NCBI RefSeq assembly: GCF_023065955.2
Contig: NW_026622997.1
Coordinates: 17,650,001 to 17,714,000, forward strand
Direction: 5' to 3'
DNA: 64,000 nt
Source: Ursus arctos
Taxonomy: Eukaryota > Chordata > Mammalia > Carnivora > Ursidae
A program made the translations under genes and the position numbers. The number at the start of each line of letters is the position of its first letter. The stretch's first letter is position 1. This document shows, one piece after another, positions 1-11,654 of the stretch. Below the pieces are notes generated by a model. That model saw only the letters and a program-made list of their open reading frames with translations. It had not been told where the DNA came from and did not search any database.

Positions 1-164
1 CACGTGGGAATTCTGTTCCTGGGCCAGCAACATGCAGATGAAAACTAAAAGACTTCCCTAGTTAGTGCCTTTTTATCTACTCTATAAAATCAATTTCTTT
101 CTTTCATTTCAGCAATATCACTAGATATGCTGTTATAATGAAGATTTTCACATAATTTGTTTTC

Positions 165-590
165 TTAGCGATGAGGGAGAACGCCAGCTGAGGACAAAGC
201 ACAAGCTGACACTTGCAACCTCCTCTCCCCCCTTCCTGGGTGGGATACATGTGACATTCGTCCAGGAAGCTCCCAACCGTCTTAATGTTAATATCTTGTT
301 AAGTGGAAAAACAACCTTAACTTCACAAAGGCAAGGCCTCCTGTACCTTGTAGGTCCTCTTTAGCATATGAAAGTGCTTTTGAAAACCTCCCGGATTTCC
401 CTGTTCCTGACTCCCAAGTATATAATCAGCAACCCCTTACAACCCCAGGGAAGCAGCTTTTTCTGCCCACGGGCCTTGTCCCCGCGCTTTAATAAAACCA
501 CCGTTTTGCACCAAAGACGTCTCCAGAATTCTTTTTTGTTCGTCGGCTCCAGACCTCACCCCACCAAACCTCACCTATATTCCCAAATTA
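165..590 (+). mobile_element. Solo LTR of a class I-like endogenous retrovirus
   Basis: The block has the order expected of a retroviral LTR: a U3-like part, a TATA-like element (TATAATCA near 420), a polyadenylation signal AATAAA at 491-496, then a CT/GT-rich stretch and a CA-rich end near 565-590. No gag, pol or env sequence and no second LTR are seen beside it, so it looks like a solo LTR. The 92-residue frame across it is not a retroviral protein. Boundaries are approximate because I could not find a clean target-site duplication. Family name not assigned. Confidence 0.6.
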
Positions 591-840
591 CATCCTTAGG
601 ACAGGAAAGAGCTAAAGGATTAGAAAATCAAATGTACTCAAACTGAAGAAAATCTGAATAATTTACATAGAAAACCCAAAGTGAATGGGAAAAAGTTTCA
701 AAACAAATTGCTTCAATGGTTTGCATAGTTTTCTCCAAATTATTGAAGTTTCTCTATTGAAAGGCAACGTAGTTACAATGAACAAAAATAAAAATTAAAG
801 TTGACAATTTTAGTTAATACTTAAAAATTTTAACACAATT

Positions 841-1010
841 GGGATGCCTAGGTGGCTCAGTTGGTTAATTGTCTGCATTCAGTCCGGGTCATTATCGCAG
901 GGTCCTGGGATCAGGCTGGGAGCCTGCTTCTCCCTCCCTCTGCCTGCAGCTCTCCCTGCTTGTGCTCTCCCTCTCTGTCTCTATGTCAAATAAACAAATA
1001 AAATCTAAAG
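841..1010 (+). mobile_element. Can-SINE (tRNA-derived), plus orientation
   Basis: Head GGGATGCCTAGGTGGCTCAG keeps the tRNA-derived A-box region. It is followed by the CT-rich middle and the tail AAATAAACAAATAAAATCT. Many changes from the common head suggest an older copy. Its tail abuts an inverted SINE (1062-1250). The sequence TTTTAACACAAT occurs just before this SINE and again after the inverted partner, so it was probably the first insertion, with the second SINE landing in its tail. Confidence 0.9.
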
Positions 1011-1061
1011 ATTTTTTACTATACCAAATAATCTAAAGATTTTTAGATAAAATAGATAAAA

Positions 1062-1250
1062 TCTAAAGATTTTATTTATTTATTTGACATAGAGACAGCC
1101 AGCGAGAGAGGGAACACAAGCAGGGGGAGTGGGAGAGGAAGAAGCACGCTCCCAGTGGAGGAGCCTGATGCGGGGCTCGATCCCAAAACGTTGGGATCAC
1201 GCCTTGAGCCGAAGGCAGACGCTTAATGACTGCGCCACCCAGGCGCCCCT
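1062..1250 (-). mobile_element. Can-SINE, minus orientation, young subtype
   Basis: Read on the minus strand it starts at 1250 with GGCGCCTGGGTGGC and ends in an A-rich TAAATAAATAAAATCTT tail near 1062. The body matches the GGCACAG / 'tctcgctggctgtctc' subtype that recurs in this window. It lies tail-to-tail with the SINE at 841-1010. The 67-residue frame across it is SINE-derived. Confidence 0.92.
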
Positions 1251-2180
1251 AAACAATTTTTTTAACACAATCATAGTAAATATTTTTATATTGATAAACT
1301 TTTCTCAGTTTTGGTGTTTAATATCCACATAAGTACCAATGTTAAGAATTAAAACCGTGTTTCACATACGTGGTGTCTTAAATGTATGTAGGTACACATT
1401 TAAGAATAAGATGTAATATGGGTTGTTTAATACTACAAAATGTTCCTCGATACCATGTGCCATAATTGTGAACAGTGCGCTATTTTTTTAGTGTTTCTCA
1501 ACCAAAGAACTGGACGCAAAGAGAAAGGTGAAAGGATGCTTGGCCTTACCCGCAAACAACACTGCTTTACGCAAGAGTCTCATGGATTCATCGTATCTGA
1601 GACTAAGTATCGGACAAGTTAATTAATTGGTCTTTTATTTTTCCTAAAGACTTCAGCTCAAATCCTTCCCATACTCCTGAGCAGCGTCCCTCTCCGATGC
1701 TGGCAAAGACACAAAAGACTTCCTGGCATTTGGCCTTCTTCAGTGCATTTGAGGAAACATTTCCTTGGGGCCTGAGAAGGGTTATTTATGGGGGCAGAGT
1801 TTAGGTTTGTGGGTTCCACTGCACCAGAGCAGGGCACTGGAGGTGACTGTGTTCTTTACTAAGTTTGTTTTCTTGGATATTTGAGATATCATCCGTCCTC
1901 TAAAATCAGGGGCCAGGGTCTCCTCTGTTCATATGTAAGGGTATATATAAGAAACTGAATTTATTAGTTATGGTATTCTTTCTGTCCTTAATTCATTTAG
2001 TTGACATGGAAAATTCCCTTTTTTCATATTATTGCTCTTATTTCATCTTGTCTTTGAGTTCTTATTTAATAAAACTCGTATTTTTATTGAGTTGCTTTAT
2101 AGAGAAACCATTACAGAAAATTATCCTCTCACCTTTGAGTTATATTTTCTTTGACACTTGTTTCTATCTTTCTCTCTTTT
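1251..2180. other. Unassigned non-coding stretch
   Basis: AT-rich DNA with only short, unconserved frames (for example a 60-residue and a 70-residue hydrophobic frame caused by T-rich sequence). I see no gene, structural RNA or recognisable repeat. Confidence 0.6.
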
Positions 2181-2370
2181 AAGGATTTAATCAATTGATT
2201 TGAGAGAGAGAGACAGAGAGAGAGAATGAGCAGGGAGGAGGGGCAGAGAGAGGGAGAAGCAGACTCCCTGCTGAGCAGGGCACCTGACTCGGGGCTGGAT
2301 CCCAGGACCCTAAGATCAGGACCTGAGCCGAAGGCAGACGCTTAACCTACTGAGCCCCTCAGGCGTCTTC
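2181..2370 (-). mobile_element. Can-SINE, minus orientation
   Basis: AAGGATTTAATCAATTGATTT is a decayed tail; the GA-rich middle and the AGCAGACTCCCTGCTGAGCAGG segment are typical. The head (reverse of CCCCTCAGGCGTC) is at 2370. TATCTTTCT precedes and follows, consistent with a short target-site duplication. Confidence 0.9.
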
Positions 2371-3404
2371 TGTATCTTTCTTTCTAGTCTTGCTTGTTTC
2401 TTTCTCTTCCTTTAAAAAACATTTTTGTAACGCATGCAGCATGTTTTCATGTTGTTAAAACTTAACGTAAGTGGCTCTATCCAGACCTTTAATTTCCTTG
2501 GATAGAGGTGATCTTTCCTCAAAAATGGTTTTCTCATTTTCATATGAGACCTGTTTCTCTAACCCTCTGAACTACACCTTGAGGGTGAAGTTCTCGTGCT
2601 CTGCTTTTCTGTAGCCTAAAGTCCTGGTTCTGACAGGGGAGAGCTCAACTGAGATTGCCTGTGGCCTTTCTTAGAGAGACTACGCTAATATCTTTTTGAG
2701 GTTTTATTGATTGACAGATCAATCAACAGACTTTGCTTCGCCATGATGGACTGGGAGGGGAGGAGGAGGTGATGGAGGAGTAATTGTATTTCCATTGGAA
2801 AGAAAAATTTCCCTGGAGTGTGTTTCTGTTAGAGAGTCAAAGCTGGCTATTCAGTCCTCCATTTTACCTGCCTTCCCCCAATAGCTGGAAAATGGCATTT
2901 TTGGAAGATTAGTCTGGCATCGATACTCAGGATGGATTGAAATGGAAGAGGTTGGACTCAAGGAGACCAGAGAGGCAATGGGAATGTATGTGAGAAATGA
3001 ATTAGGTTGAAAACATTGAGTGGGAAGGAAAAAGAGTAAAACACGTTTGGAGGGGGGAGAAAATCCCCAAGTCTCCAGTGACAGAAGAGACGTAGATAAC
3101 CCAGGATTGGGAAAAGACAAAATGTATTTAACTGTGGGGACTGAAAAATTGATAATGCTGCTTGCTGTGTGATGAAAACTGTATTGATTTTTTGAATGTG
3201 CAGAAAAAGATGAACTCGGTTTGGGCATACAACTCCTTCAAAAGTGAAAAAGCAGGCAAATAATACTGCATGTATTGTACAGTCTCGATCTGTTATATAT
3301 GTGTTACTAATGTAATATATATTATATATACTATACCACGATCTATAGTATTATGTATAATTACTATATTATTAATATAATGATAGCATTTATTATTATT
3401 ACAA
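2371..3404. other. Unassigned non-coding stretch with AT-rich patch
   Basis: No gene is seen. A 125-residue minus-strand frame (2851-3228) has low-complexity Ser/Pro-rich composition and no domain I recognise. About 3285-3410 is an irregular (TA)-rich tract. Confidence 0.55.
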
Positions 3405-4115
3405 GTATCCCCCATTTTTGAAAAGCTTGTGTCACACCATTTTGCGTTTATGGAAGCCCTACATTAGTACCTGCGTTCCCTAAGTGAAAGAAATCTGAAG
3501 AGGCTTTTTGCTTTTACAGAAAAAGGTAAACGCTAACAGTCATTCAGCGACTGTTCTGCAGGGAACTGTTCAAGAGGCAGCACGCCTTCCAAGCAGCCAG
3601 AGTGGCCCCACCAAGCTTCTTACCCCAAATAACACCCAGCATCTCAGCATCAAGCTGCCAGAGTTTTCAAAGAGCATCTGGGCTTTACCTGGATTTATTC
3701 TGTGCGTCCATTAGCAAGATGTGTCCGAAGGTCTTTTTAATTCACTTTTTTTTTTTTTACAGATTTTATTTATTTATTTGTCAGAGAGGGAGAAAGAGAG
3801 AGAGGGAGAGAGTGAGCACAAGCACGGAGAGCAGCAGGCAGAGAGAGAAGCAGGCTCCCTGCTGAGCAAGGAGCCCGATGCGGGACTCGATCCCAGGACC
3901 TCGGGATCATGACCCCAGCCGAAAGCAGATGCCTAACTGACTGAGCCACCCAGGTGTCCCTGAAGAGGTCATGTTTTTGGGTCTGGGAAGGCTCAAAACC
4001 TTTTCCATGTGAATTAGTGGTATTTGCTTCACTGTTGTTTGGGATTCTGGCTTACGAAAGGTTTCGTAGGAGCGCTGTACTTCTGGATGGCGGACGAAAA
4101 CTGCAGATTGTACAC
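3405..4115 (+). repeat. Putative DNA-transposon-like relic split by a SINE
   Basis: From memory the phrases TATCCCCCATTTTTGAAAAG at the left and GGCTTACGAAAGGTTTCGTA at the right match the ends of a mammalian non-autonomous DNA transposon. The middle part (CGCCTTCCAAGCAGCC) also fits. A Can-SINE at 3746-3960 interrupts it. I cannot name the family and the inverted ends are weak, so this is tentative. Confidence 0.35.
3746..3960 (-). mobile_element. Can-SINE, minus orientation
   Basis: A T-run followed by AGATTTTATTTATTTATTTG marks the tail and CCACCCAGGTGTCCC the head at 3960. It is inserted into the putative DNA transposon relic. Frames of 63 and 87 residues across it are repeat-derived. 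Confidence 0.92.
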
Positions 4116-4858
4116 TATATATAACGATATATCGAGAGTAATATGTATAACTTTAGAAGACTACATATTAAAATATTTAACAGTGTTTACTTCTGAAGGG
4201 GGATTTATGGATGGATTCATTTTTTTCTCTTGCTTTTATCAACTTTTCTACAAATGAACATAAATTACTTTTATAATGGAGAAAAATTTGCAAAAAATGG
4301 AGACATCAAAGTAGATGATACTATATTTCATGTGAATTGCCACAAAAATTGTTGAAAGTTCTTTTAACCCTTCTGGAGATAAGTTTCGTTGCCATTGAAC
4401 ACCGAGATGGGGCTCGTCTACACTGATGAGCTGTATAAAATAGATTTCGAAGACTTAGTACAAAAAAAAAGAATAAAATGTCTTAAGCACTTTTTAACAT
4501 TACTTACGTGTTGAAATGATAATTTTCGACGTATTAGGTTAAATAAAACATTATTAAAATTAATTTCATGCATCTCTTTTTACTTCTTAAAATGTGTCTA
4601 CTGGAAGGTTTACTACTGGAAAGTGTAACATTACATATGTGGTTCGCATCCGTGGTTTTGTTCCTATTAGACAGTGCTGGTCTGGAGTATTATCCAATTT
4701 TTAATAAACCAGCAAAAACCAGGTGACTTCAAGGGCTCTGGCTACCCAGTATCATCTTTTTCTGTAACTTTATCCTCTCTGGAGCATTTGTACTTCCAAT
4801 ATTTCTGACACCAACTTCCCAGAGTTAGTGTCACACATGAAAGGACTCAGTCCCACAA
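4116..4858. other. Unassigned AT-rich stretch
   Basis: No coding frame of note and no repeat I can assign. Several A/T homopolymer runs are present (for example an A-run near 4461). Confidence 0.55.
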
Positions 4859-5275
4859 GGCAGCTCCCACTTGAAATGCCAGTCATAAGTCCCAGGTTGT
4901 CACCTGTAATTCAGTCCAACTGGCGATCCATTGGGGGTTCAATAATTTGCTAGAATGACTGACAGAACTCAGGAGAGTACTTGTTATTACTGAGTGATTA
5001 TAAAAGGATACAACCCAGGAAAAGCCAAATAGAAGAGATGGCATAGGGCAAGGAATGGGAAGGGTCTTGGGGCTGCCATGTCCTCTCTGGGCACACCATT
5101 CTCCCAGGGCCATGATTGTGTTCACCTACATAAAAGCTCTCTCAGTCCTGTTGTTTTGGGGTTCTATGGAGGTTTCCTTTCTTAGGCACGACTGATTAAA
5201 TCATTGACCATTAGGGATTGAACTCAACCTCCAGCCCTTCTCCCCTACCTGGGTCTTTTTCTACTCCTTCCAAGG
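4859..5275 (+). mobile_element. ERVL-like LTR, 5' part
   Basis: The segment containing GGGGGTTCAATAATTTGCTAG, then 'aggatacaacccaggaaaagccaaat', and later ATTAAATCATTGACCATTAG followed by the CAACCTCCAGCCC phrase matches a widespread mammalian LTR that I remember as ERVL/MLT2-like. The right half of the element appears lost after about 5275. Family naming is from memory. Confidence 0.55.
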
Positions 5276-6035
5276 GTCTGCTAGATCTGGTGTACCTAAG
5301 AAAATGACAGAACCAGTCCATGGTGCAGCCGGGTTCGCTGTTGGAAACGGCCATCTCATCATTCCTGGGAACTGTGTTCATTTTGTTCTTGCTCACTCTG
5401 GGCTGATTTCTGAAACTACGACCCCTTCTCTTCTTTCTCTGAAACAGTGCTAAAGCAAGACTATTGCACTGGCAGATGTTTCTAAAGCTTCAGAGGAAAC
5501 TGAAGCGTAAGTAGAAAGCAGCGTCACGCTGTGTGCTGCTCATTCCTCTCCCTATAAGCTTTCCTGCCCTGCCCTACTAGAGGGAATTTCTCTCTCCTCC
5601 ATCAAGCCCTGCCGCCACTGTGGCCCCTTCCACTCTGCCTTCTTTCTTCCAGAGTCCAATTCCCTCCTCAGCGTCCGCTGACAACTCCAAAATTTCTTGA
5701 GAATTTACCACTTAGAATACTTTGTTGAAACATTTTCTATCTGGACAGCCCAGGCTCCCTTCCCTTTCAAAGCCAAATAGTCCCCTTTTGTTGGTTTCTG
5801 GAAGACTCTACTGCTCAAATTTCCATGAGCTTTTTATAATCGCACCGCTTCCCTAGGTTACACTAGTTTTGTTTGTGGACAGGTGGCATACCTCTCATTA
5901 TGAGCCAAGCTCTCTTGTATTGACAATTCTCAGGTATCAGAAAAGCTTTAAGCCTGGAATGTTGTTGACCTCCCGCAAATTGAAATCTGATACCTGGAGT
6001 TATTTGCAGGATAGCACAGTGGGGGTGGAAGGGGT
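5276..6035. other. Unassigned non-coding stretch
   Basis: No gene or repeat recognised. CT-rich around 5560-5660. Confidence 0.5.
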
Positions 6036-6245
6036 TTAAGACCCTGGGTGGTTGCTCTGACTGTTAGTAGCTATGTGCCTTGAGGTGAATTTCTTCCTCT
6101 CTCTCACACTGAATTATCCCATTCTTCAAGAGGATTCTGTTGCAATAATACTGTCTACCTCTTAGGTGAGGATGAAGATGAGAGAATGAATGGTCAAAAC
6201 CTACTACCATTCTTGGTGTATAGTATGTCTCAATAAATAGTACCT
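6036..6245 (+). repeat. MIR SINE fragment
   Basis: MIR-like order: loss of the first part, then 'ttcttcaagaggattctgttgcaataatactg', 'acctcttaggtgaggatgaa' and the end GTCTCAATAAATAGTACCT. It is diverged, as expected for an old mammalian element. Confidence 0.6.
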
Positions 6246-6261
6246 ATTTTGGTCATTTTAC

Positions 6262-6303
6262 ATATATCTATATCTATCTATATCTATATCTGTATATCTA
6301 TCT
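6262..6303. repeat. (TATCTA)n simple repeat
   Basis: ATATATCTATATCTATC-type array directly after the MIR 3' end; microsatellites commonly grow from such tails. Confidence 0.9.
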
Positions 6304-6349
6304 CCAAGGAATCTGAGGTAGTAAGAAATGCATACTTCCATAGTGTAGT

Positions 6350-6780
6350 GTGTCTTTTAGAAATCTTTTGGGTTGCAAATAACAGGTATCTTAGCCTATG
6401 GTAGCTCAAACAATTAGGGGTCTCTTTAACCTAAAGTACACAACTGGAGATTGGTCATTTGGGACTGACGCAGTGCTCAGCAACGTCATGAAGAACCCAG
6501 ACTCCTTTTGTCTTCCTGCTCTACACAGCTCAGTGTGTGGTTTTCATTCTCAAGCTTGTTGGATTCATGGTCACAAGATAGCTGCAGCATCACTGGACCT
6601 CACGACCACATTCCAGTCTGGAAGAGAAGAGGAAAGCGAAGGGGGCAAAGACCTTCCCATTGTAATAATTTGTGTTTTATTTCAGAAAGTGATGCCCTCC
6701 CCAGGGCTTACTGCTTATGTCTCACTGGCTGGAATTGACCCACATGGCATGCCCATGCCTGGCTAGAAGGCTGAAGAGTC
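6350..6780 (-). repeat. Ancient LTR/MER-like interspersed repeat
   Basis: The left edge (GGGTTGCAAATAACAGGTATC) reads on the minus strand as an LTR-type end ('gttgggtttctgtnacttgcaa' class), and the interior GTTGGATTCATGGTCACAAGATAGCTGCAGC fits a repeat class I know from other mammals. The 122-residue plus-strand frame (6398-6766) runs through it and has no domain, so I do not call it a gene. Family not named. Confidence 0.4.
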
Positions 6781-7039
6781 AAGTATTTACTTCCTATACC
6801 TCAAGAGGAAGAATAGAGCATAAGAGTGAAGCAAAAGTAGGGAACGGACATTGATGTGACCTATGTCATCTGTCACAAAGAGCTGGGATGATTGGGAGGG
6901 CAGAGATGATCAGCTTCTATGGAGGTGGCATAATTTCTACGCCCCAGGGACCTAGGGAATCTAGGGTCTAAGGACGTAGTACATGCATAAGTGTTTTACT
7001 TCCATCTAAGTCCCTGGGAGAAGAAAAGTGGCTCTGCTC

Positions 7040-7720
7040 CTTTTCACTAACATTTATCAAGTGGCTGTAATGTTCCTGGGACTACACAGTTGAATAATAT
7101 TGGCACAGTCACCGTCTTCAGTGATGTAGGAACGTATACTCATCCGACTGTATGATATTCCATCCACAGGGATATGCAGGTGATGCTATGGGGGAAACAC
7201 AGAGGAGGGGGTATTTGCTTAGACTGGGACATCAAGGAGGGCTCCCCAGAGGAGGTGACCCTGGAGATCGGTTTTGAAAGATGACAAAGATTCTAGAAGG
7301 TGAACAAAGTTAAAAAGGTATCGTAGGTAGAAGAAATGTGCGCAAAGGCCTGGAGGTAAGGAGACCACACAGACGATTCAAAGAATCCTGAAGAATTGGT
7401 GAGGACTGGGCCTTAGGATCTATGTTGGGGTCTAAAGAGAAACAGGACTAGAGAGATAGGCAGAGGCAGGCTCAAGAAAGCCTTGTTTGCCACATGAAGA
7501 AATTTATATGGAGCCACGGAAGGATTTCAAATCAGGGAACAACAAGATCAAATTTAAATGTTCAAAGTAGCTGACAGGCAATGAAAAGGACAGACTGGAG
7601 GAAGAGAGGATGAGATCAGAGGCAGAACGATTAGAAGGTAACTGAGAGAATCAGGGAGAAACAACCAATGTCAGAAATAGCAGACAGTGATTTGCAGAAG
7701 AGCATGGGAACTGTGGGGAG
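7040..7720 (-). mobile_element. L2 LINE fragment, minus orientation
   Basis: In plus-strand order it shows the reversed L2 3' region: 'aacatttatcaagtggctgtaatgttcctgg', 'gagggctccccagaggaggtga', 'gcaaaggcctggaggtaagg', 'caagaaagccttgtttgcca' and 'ggaacaacaagatcaaattt'. These are old non-LTR retrotransposon remnants; no open reading frame is intact. Confidence 0.75.
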
Positions 7721-8824
7721 CGACTTCCTGTGTAGGGAGGGCAGGAAAGGACGAGATGACCGAGTTAAGCGACTTTGCCACAGCCCAGACCTAAGGGGAG
7801 CTGGACACAGGCTTATGATTGGTTTAAGACTGACCAGGATGTTGCAGTTACTTCTGCCGTTTTCCCCATATACCCCAACCCTAGGTGGATTTAAGCGTCA
7901 ACAAAACTCAAGGGACTTGTGAATTCAGAGTGAGGTTTAACCATGGTCCTCTGAAAGCAAGCAATGATGTGAAGGTGTGTCTGGTAGCTTCTGTCCATGT
8001 CCCTACATCCTCTCAGCCTCCCCTCTGGTGTCAGTAACGGCTGGAGCAAATAGTTCCGTGAGGGCTTTGACTCATTTCTCGCTGACAGCCTCTCACCTCG
8101 AGCATGAGCTCTGTGTGCCTCCTTCAATGCAATGGGACAGGACGACAGTGGGGATTGGCTCTGCCCACCCAGATGAGGAACCCACCAGATGCAAGGAGCC
8201 AGGCTTCCCAGGGCACCACGTGGAAGGCTGCCTGCTGACACATGACTAATCTGTGGCTGTGGCAGCAGTAGCAAATACCACCTCTGCTATGTTGAAGTCT
8301 CTGAGATTTGGGGGACATGTGCAGATTTGGGGGACATTTGTAGAGCCCCCCTAATCCGCCCACCATCCACCTCCATGGAGAGCTGCTCACTTGACCAGGC
8401 GGGATATGGCGGCCTTTAGAGTGTCCCATGCATAGCTTCCATGACTGTGTGGCGGCCCTACTTGCCTCTCCAGGAGAGAAGCCAGACTTTCACAGGATCC
8501 CTCACAGTTAAATGTGTGACCTCATCTCCACCCACCAGGTACATGTGTCCGGGTGAGACTTTGGGCAGTGAGCCACGTGAAGGCAAGCACCGCTGCTCGT
8601 GTAATGATGGTGGCAGAGCCATTGGTTGGGGTAGGGGGCTAGTGGTTTGGTGTCTCATGCACAGCACCAGGTGTGATCTGCAGGGTCTTTGCAGGCAGAC
8701 TGCTGTAGTATGGGTTCAGCAATGCTCCCAGCTCTGCACCCTGCAAGCCTGACTCCACTCCTGCTGCAAATTTTGTAGACTACTTAAGATTCTTGATTAA
8801 ATTAATTTCCTGCTTAACTAGGGG
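7721..8824. other. Unassigned stretch with overlapping spurious frames
   Basis: Five overlapping frames of 69-127 residues on both strands lie here. None has a domain, signal peptide or believable composition, and overlapping frames on both strands argue against any. GC content is moderate. A 19-bp tandem duplication is at 8304-8341. Phrases near 8265-8330 (GTTGAAGTCTCTGAGATTTG) resemble an LTR end, so decayed repeats may fill it. Confidence 0.5.
8304..8341. repeat. 19-bp tandem duplication
   Basis: AGATTTGGGGGACATGTGC is followed directly by AGATTTGGGGGACATTTGT, two copies with two differences. Confidence 0.95.
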
Positions 8825-9190
8825 TGCAGTGGTATGGGCTGAATGTATATGTCCCTGTACTCCTAATTCTGAAGTTGAAGCCCTAACCCCCAGTGGGATA
8901 GTATAAGGACATGGGGCTTTGGGAAGGCAACTGGGTTTAGATAACACAATGAGGGTAGAGTCCCCTGCTGGGATTAGTGCCCATAGAAGAGGAGGAAGAG
9001 ACACCACACCCCTGTCCCTGCCACATGGAGACACAGAGAGAGGGCAGTTCTCTACAAACCATGAAGAGGGGTCTAATCAGCTCCCATCTTGATCTTGAAC
9101 ATCTGGCTCCAGAGCTGTGAAAAAGCAGATTTCTTTCGTTCAAGCTACTCCGTCTGGGGCATTTGGTTACGGCATCCTGAGCAGGCGAAT
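8825..9190 (+). mobile_element. MLT1-type LTR (ERVL-MaLR), plus orientation
   Basis: Starts near GGTATGGGCTGAATGTATAT, then 'ccctaacccccagtgggatag', 'gggattagtgcccatagaag' and 'cacatggagacacagagagag'; ends about TTGGTTACGGCATCCTGAGC. This is the standard MLT1 LTR order. Confidence 0.8.
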
Positions 9191-11289
9191 ACCCCAGCTC
9201 TACTGGCTTATTAGGGTACAGGCTCGGCATCTATAACAGAGACCTGCAAGCAAGGTAAGTAGTATAGGGTTGATAGGGTGCCTCTGTGGTGTTGACAAAC
9301 TGGTTGACTCACCCTGGAGTGTTGCTAGTATCTGCCAAGATAAGCCACTGACATTCTGACGTTCCAAGCAGGCAGAAAAAAAGGGGAGGCTGTGCCTCTT
9401 CCCTTCAGGGCCACGACCTAGAAGTTGAACATATTACTTCCACTTACACGGCGTTGGCCAGAACGGAGTTAAATGGCCAAACCTAGCTGACGGAGAGTCT
9501 GGGAAATATAGTCTTTATTTCGCGTGGCCTTGATCTCGCTCAGATCTCGCTCAGATTTAGTCCCATCAGAAAGAAAGGGAGAATGAATGCTCGAAGGACA
9601 CGAATAGTTCTGCCACAAAGTATAAGAGAAATTTTTTTTATATCGCCAGAAAAACAAAACGCACACATACACACACACACTCTTGGTTCCTTAGTGAACA
9701 ATATGACAATCTGTTTCTTTTAATTCTGATCTCTCATGAAAGCCAGGTTTGGAAATCTCATTGCTGTCTCCAAGTGCTGATCAATTTCATTTCATGGCCC
9801 CCTATTGATTTACTTCTAGATTCAGCTGATTGTAACTGGGAGCCTACCCACATCTTGACTTTTCAGGGATTACCACCTCTGGGCGTTGAGTCCTGGAGAA
9901 AATGAGCACCCAGCGATACATCTTATAAATATTAAAGTTAATGTGACAAGCACAAAATACATATTTTTAGCAAAGGGGTCAGAAGATAGCAGGATGGACT
10001 ATATTTCATGAGCATGGCTTTCTTCTTGCCCAGTGCTCTCATCGGAGATGCACTAGGCTGATGGTCATGTAATCTTCCCAACCAGGGCCAGGTCCTTTAA
10101 ATCATGGGAAGCCCTGAATAGGAATTTACCAAGTCCCCTATAACTCCAATCGAGTCATCTGGAAACTCGGGCAAAATAATCTTAAAGGGTTGCACACACA
10201 TCATTTGGATCTAATGTTTAGGTCCCAGGCACCATTTCTTATAATCCTATTGGTGCCATTTTGCTCTATTGTTTCAAAGATTATATATTATGAAAATGAT
10301 TAATCATCACGCAGGTACAACTACATGTCACCTATCTCACCATGACCTGTCTGAGACATGCGCACCAGGCCATCTCCATTACAAGGCCCAGGAGAGACCT
10401 GGCACAGCAGGCTTGCCAGAGCATGCCCCACCCCCACTCCCAATGACCTTTTCTACTTGATTCATTAGCTCCTGTAAACTGGGCTGGGCTCAGAACAAGG
10501 AATCACTTCCTCTCTGTTTCTATCCCATTTTGTCCTTTTTACTGCTGCTCTCTCCAGATAAGAATAGGGAATCTGTCAGGGATAAAGGGGACTGCATAGG
10601 GGATAGGTGAATCCTGACCTTTTGGGGAACTTGACTGATGCTGGATACAATCTGCTGCATCTCAGGGTATGCAGAAAAGAGTTAATACAGCAAGCTTAAA
10701 TTGTAGTCCTTGGAAAGTCCTGCTTTCTCATTTGGCACTTGGGTGGTGTCGGAGAACTTAGGTCCCTGGAGGAGTCCCATTGTTAAGTGACAAGAGGAGC
10801 TCTCGCTGTGCCTAAGCTGATTGTAGAAACAGTAGGGTTTACGTTGAACAACTGCTTTCTTTCTGGGAGTCTGGAATTTTGTTTGGTTCATGTGAAGCAG
10901 AAGCTGTCTACACAATCAGTCCCTAAAGAGACCCTGGGCGCTGAGTCTCTCCTGAGCTTCCCTAGTAGACGACACTTCACATCTGTGGTCACAGCTCGTT
11001 GCTAGGGGAATTACGCATAGCTGTGTGATTCCAATGGGAGAGGACCCTTGGAAGCTTGTGCCTGGTTTCTACCGGACTTCGCTCTCTAAGCCTTTTTCCT
11101 TTGTTGATTGAGCTTGGTATTCTTTTTGATGCAGTACATCAGCGGTGAATATGACTGTGTGCTGAGTCCTCGGAGTCTTCCTAGGGAACTACGGAATGTG
11201 GAGGTAGTCTTGGGGATCTCCCATGCTCAGAGTAGTAAAAACTTATTAACAGTTTTGTTACATCCACCATACATGTAACAATTTAACGT
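9191..11289. other. Unassigned 2.1-kb non-coding stretch
   Basis: No gene or confident repeat. Holds a short (CA)n at 9661-9681 and a duplicated CTCGCTCAGAT at 9536-9555. Frames of 60-97 residues are unsupported. Confidence 0.5.
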
Positions 11290-11400
11290 CCATCCTTCCA
11301 TTAGAATGCAAACTCCATGAGGTCAGGGGCCATGTCCTGTTCATCCCTCTATCTTTAGCGCTTAGGTATAGTGCCCATCACATAAATGATGATTAACGAC
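11290..11400 (+). mobile_element. L2 LINE 3' end
   Basis: TTAGAATGCAAACTCCATGA, then 'ggtcaggggccatgtcctgttcatc' and 'tttagcgcttaggtatagtgcc', is the L2 3' UTR signature; a decayed TAAATGATGATTAACGA follows. Confidence 0.8.
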
Positions 11401-11654
11401 TTTTTCGGAAAAAATAGGCTAAACAGGGTGGAAGGAGCAGGTATTTAGTAGGTTAACTGTGGAAAAGTGGATGCTATGGATTTGAGCCCAAATTTGATTT
11501 CATTTTCGATCATACAGATAAGCAACCCAGGTTATGGGAAAGTATTTTAGGATAAATATCACATCTTACATTGTATCCCAAGCTTAGACTTAGCCCATAT
11601 CCCTATGCCATGAAATGTGCTTCTAGGTATTTTCACTCATCTGTATTTCCCCCT

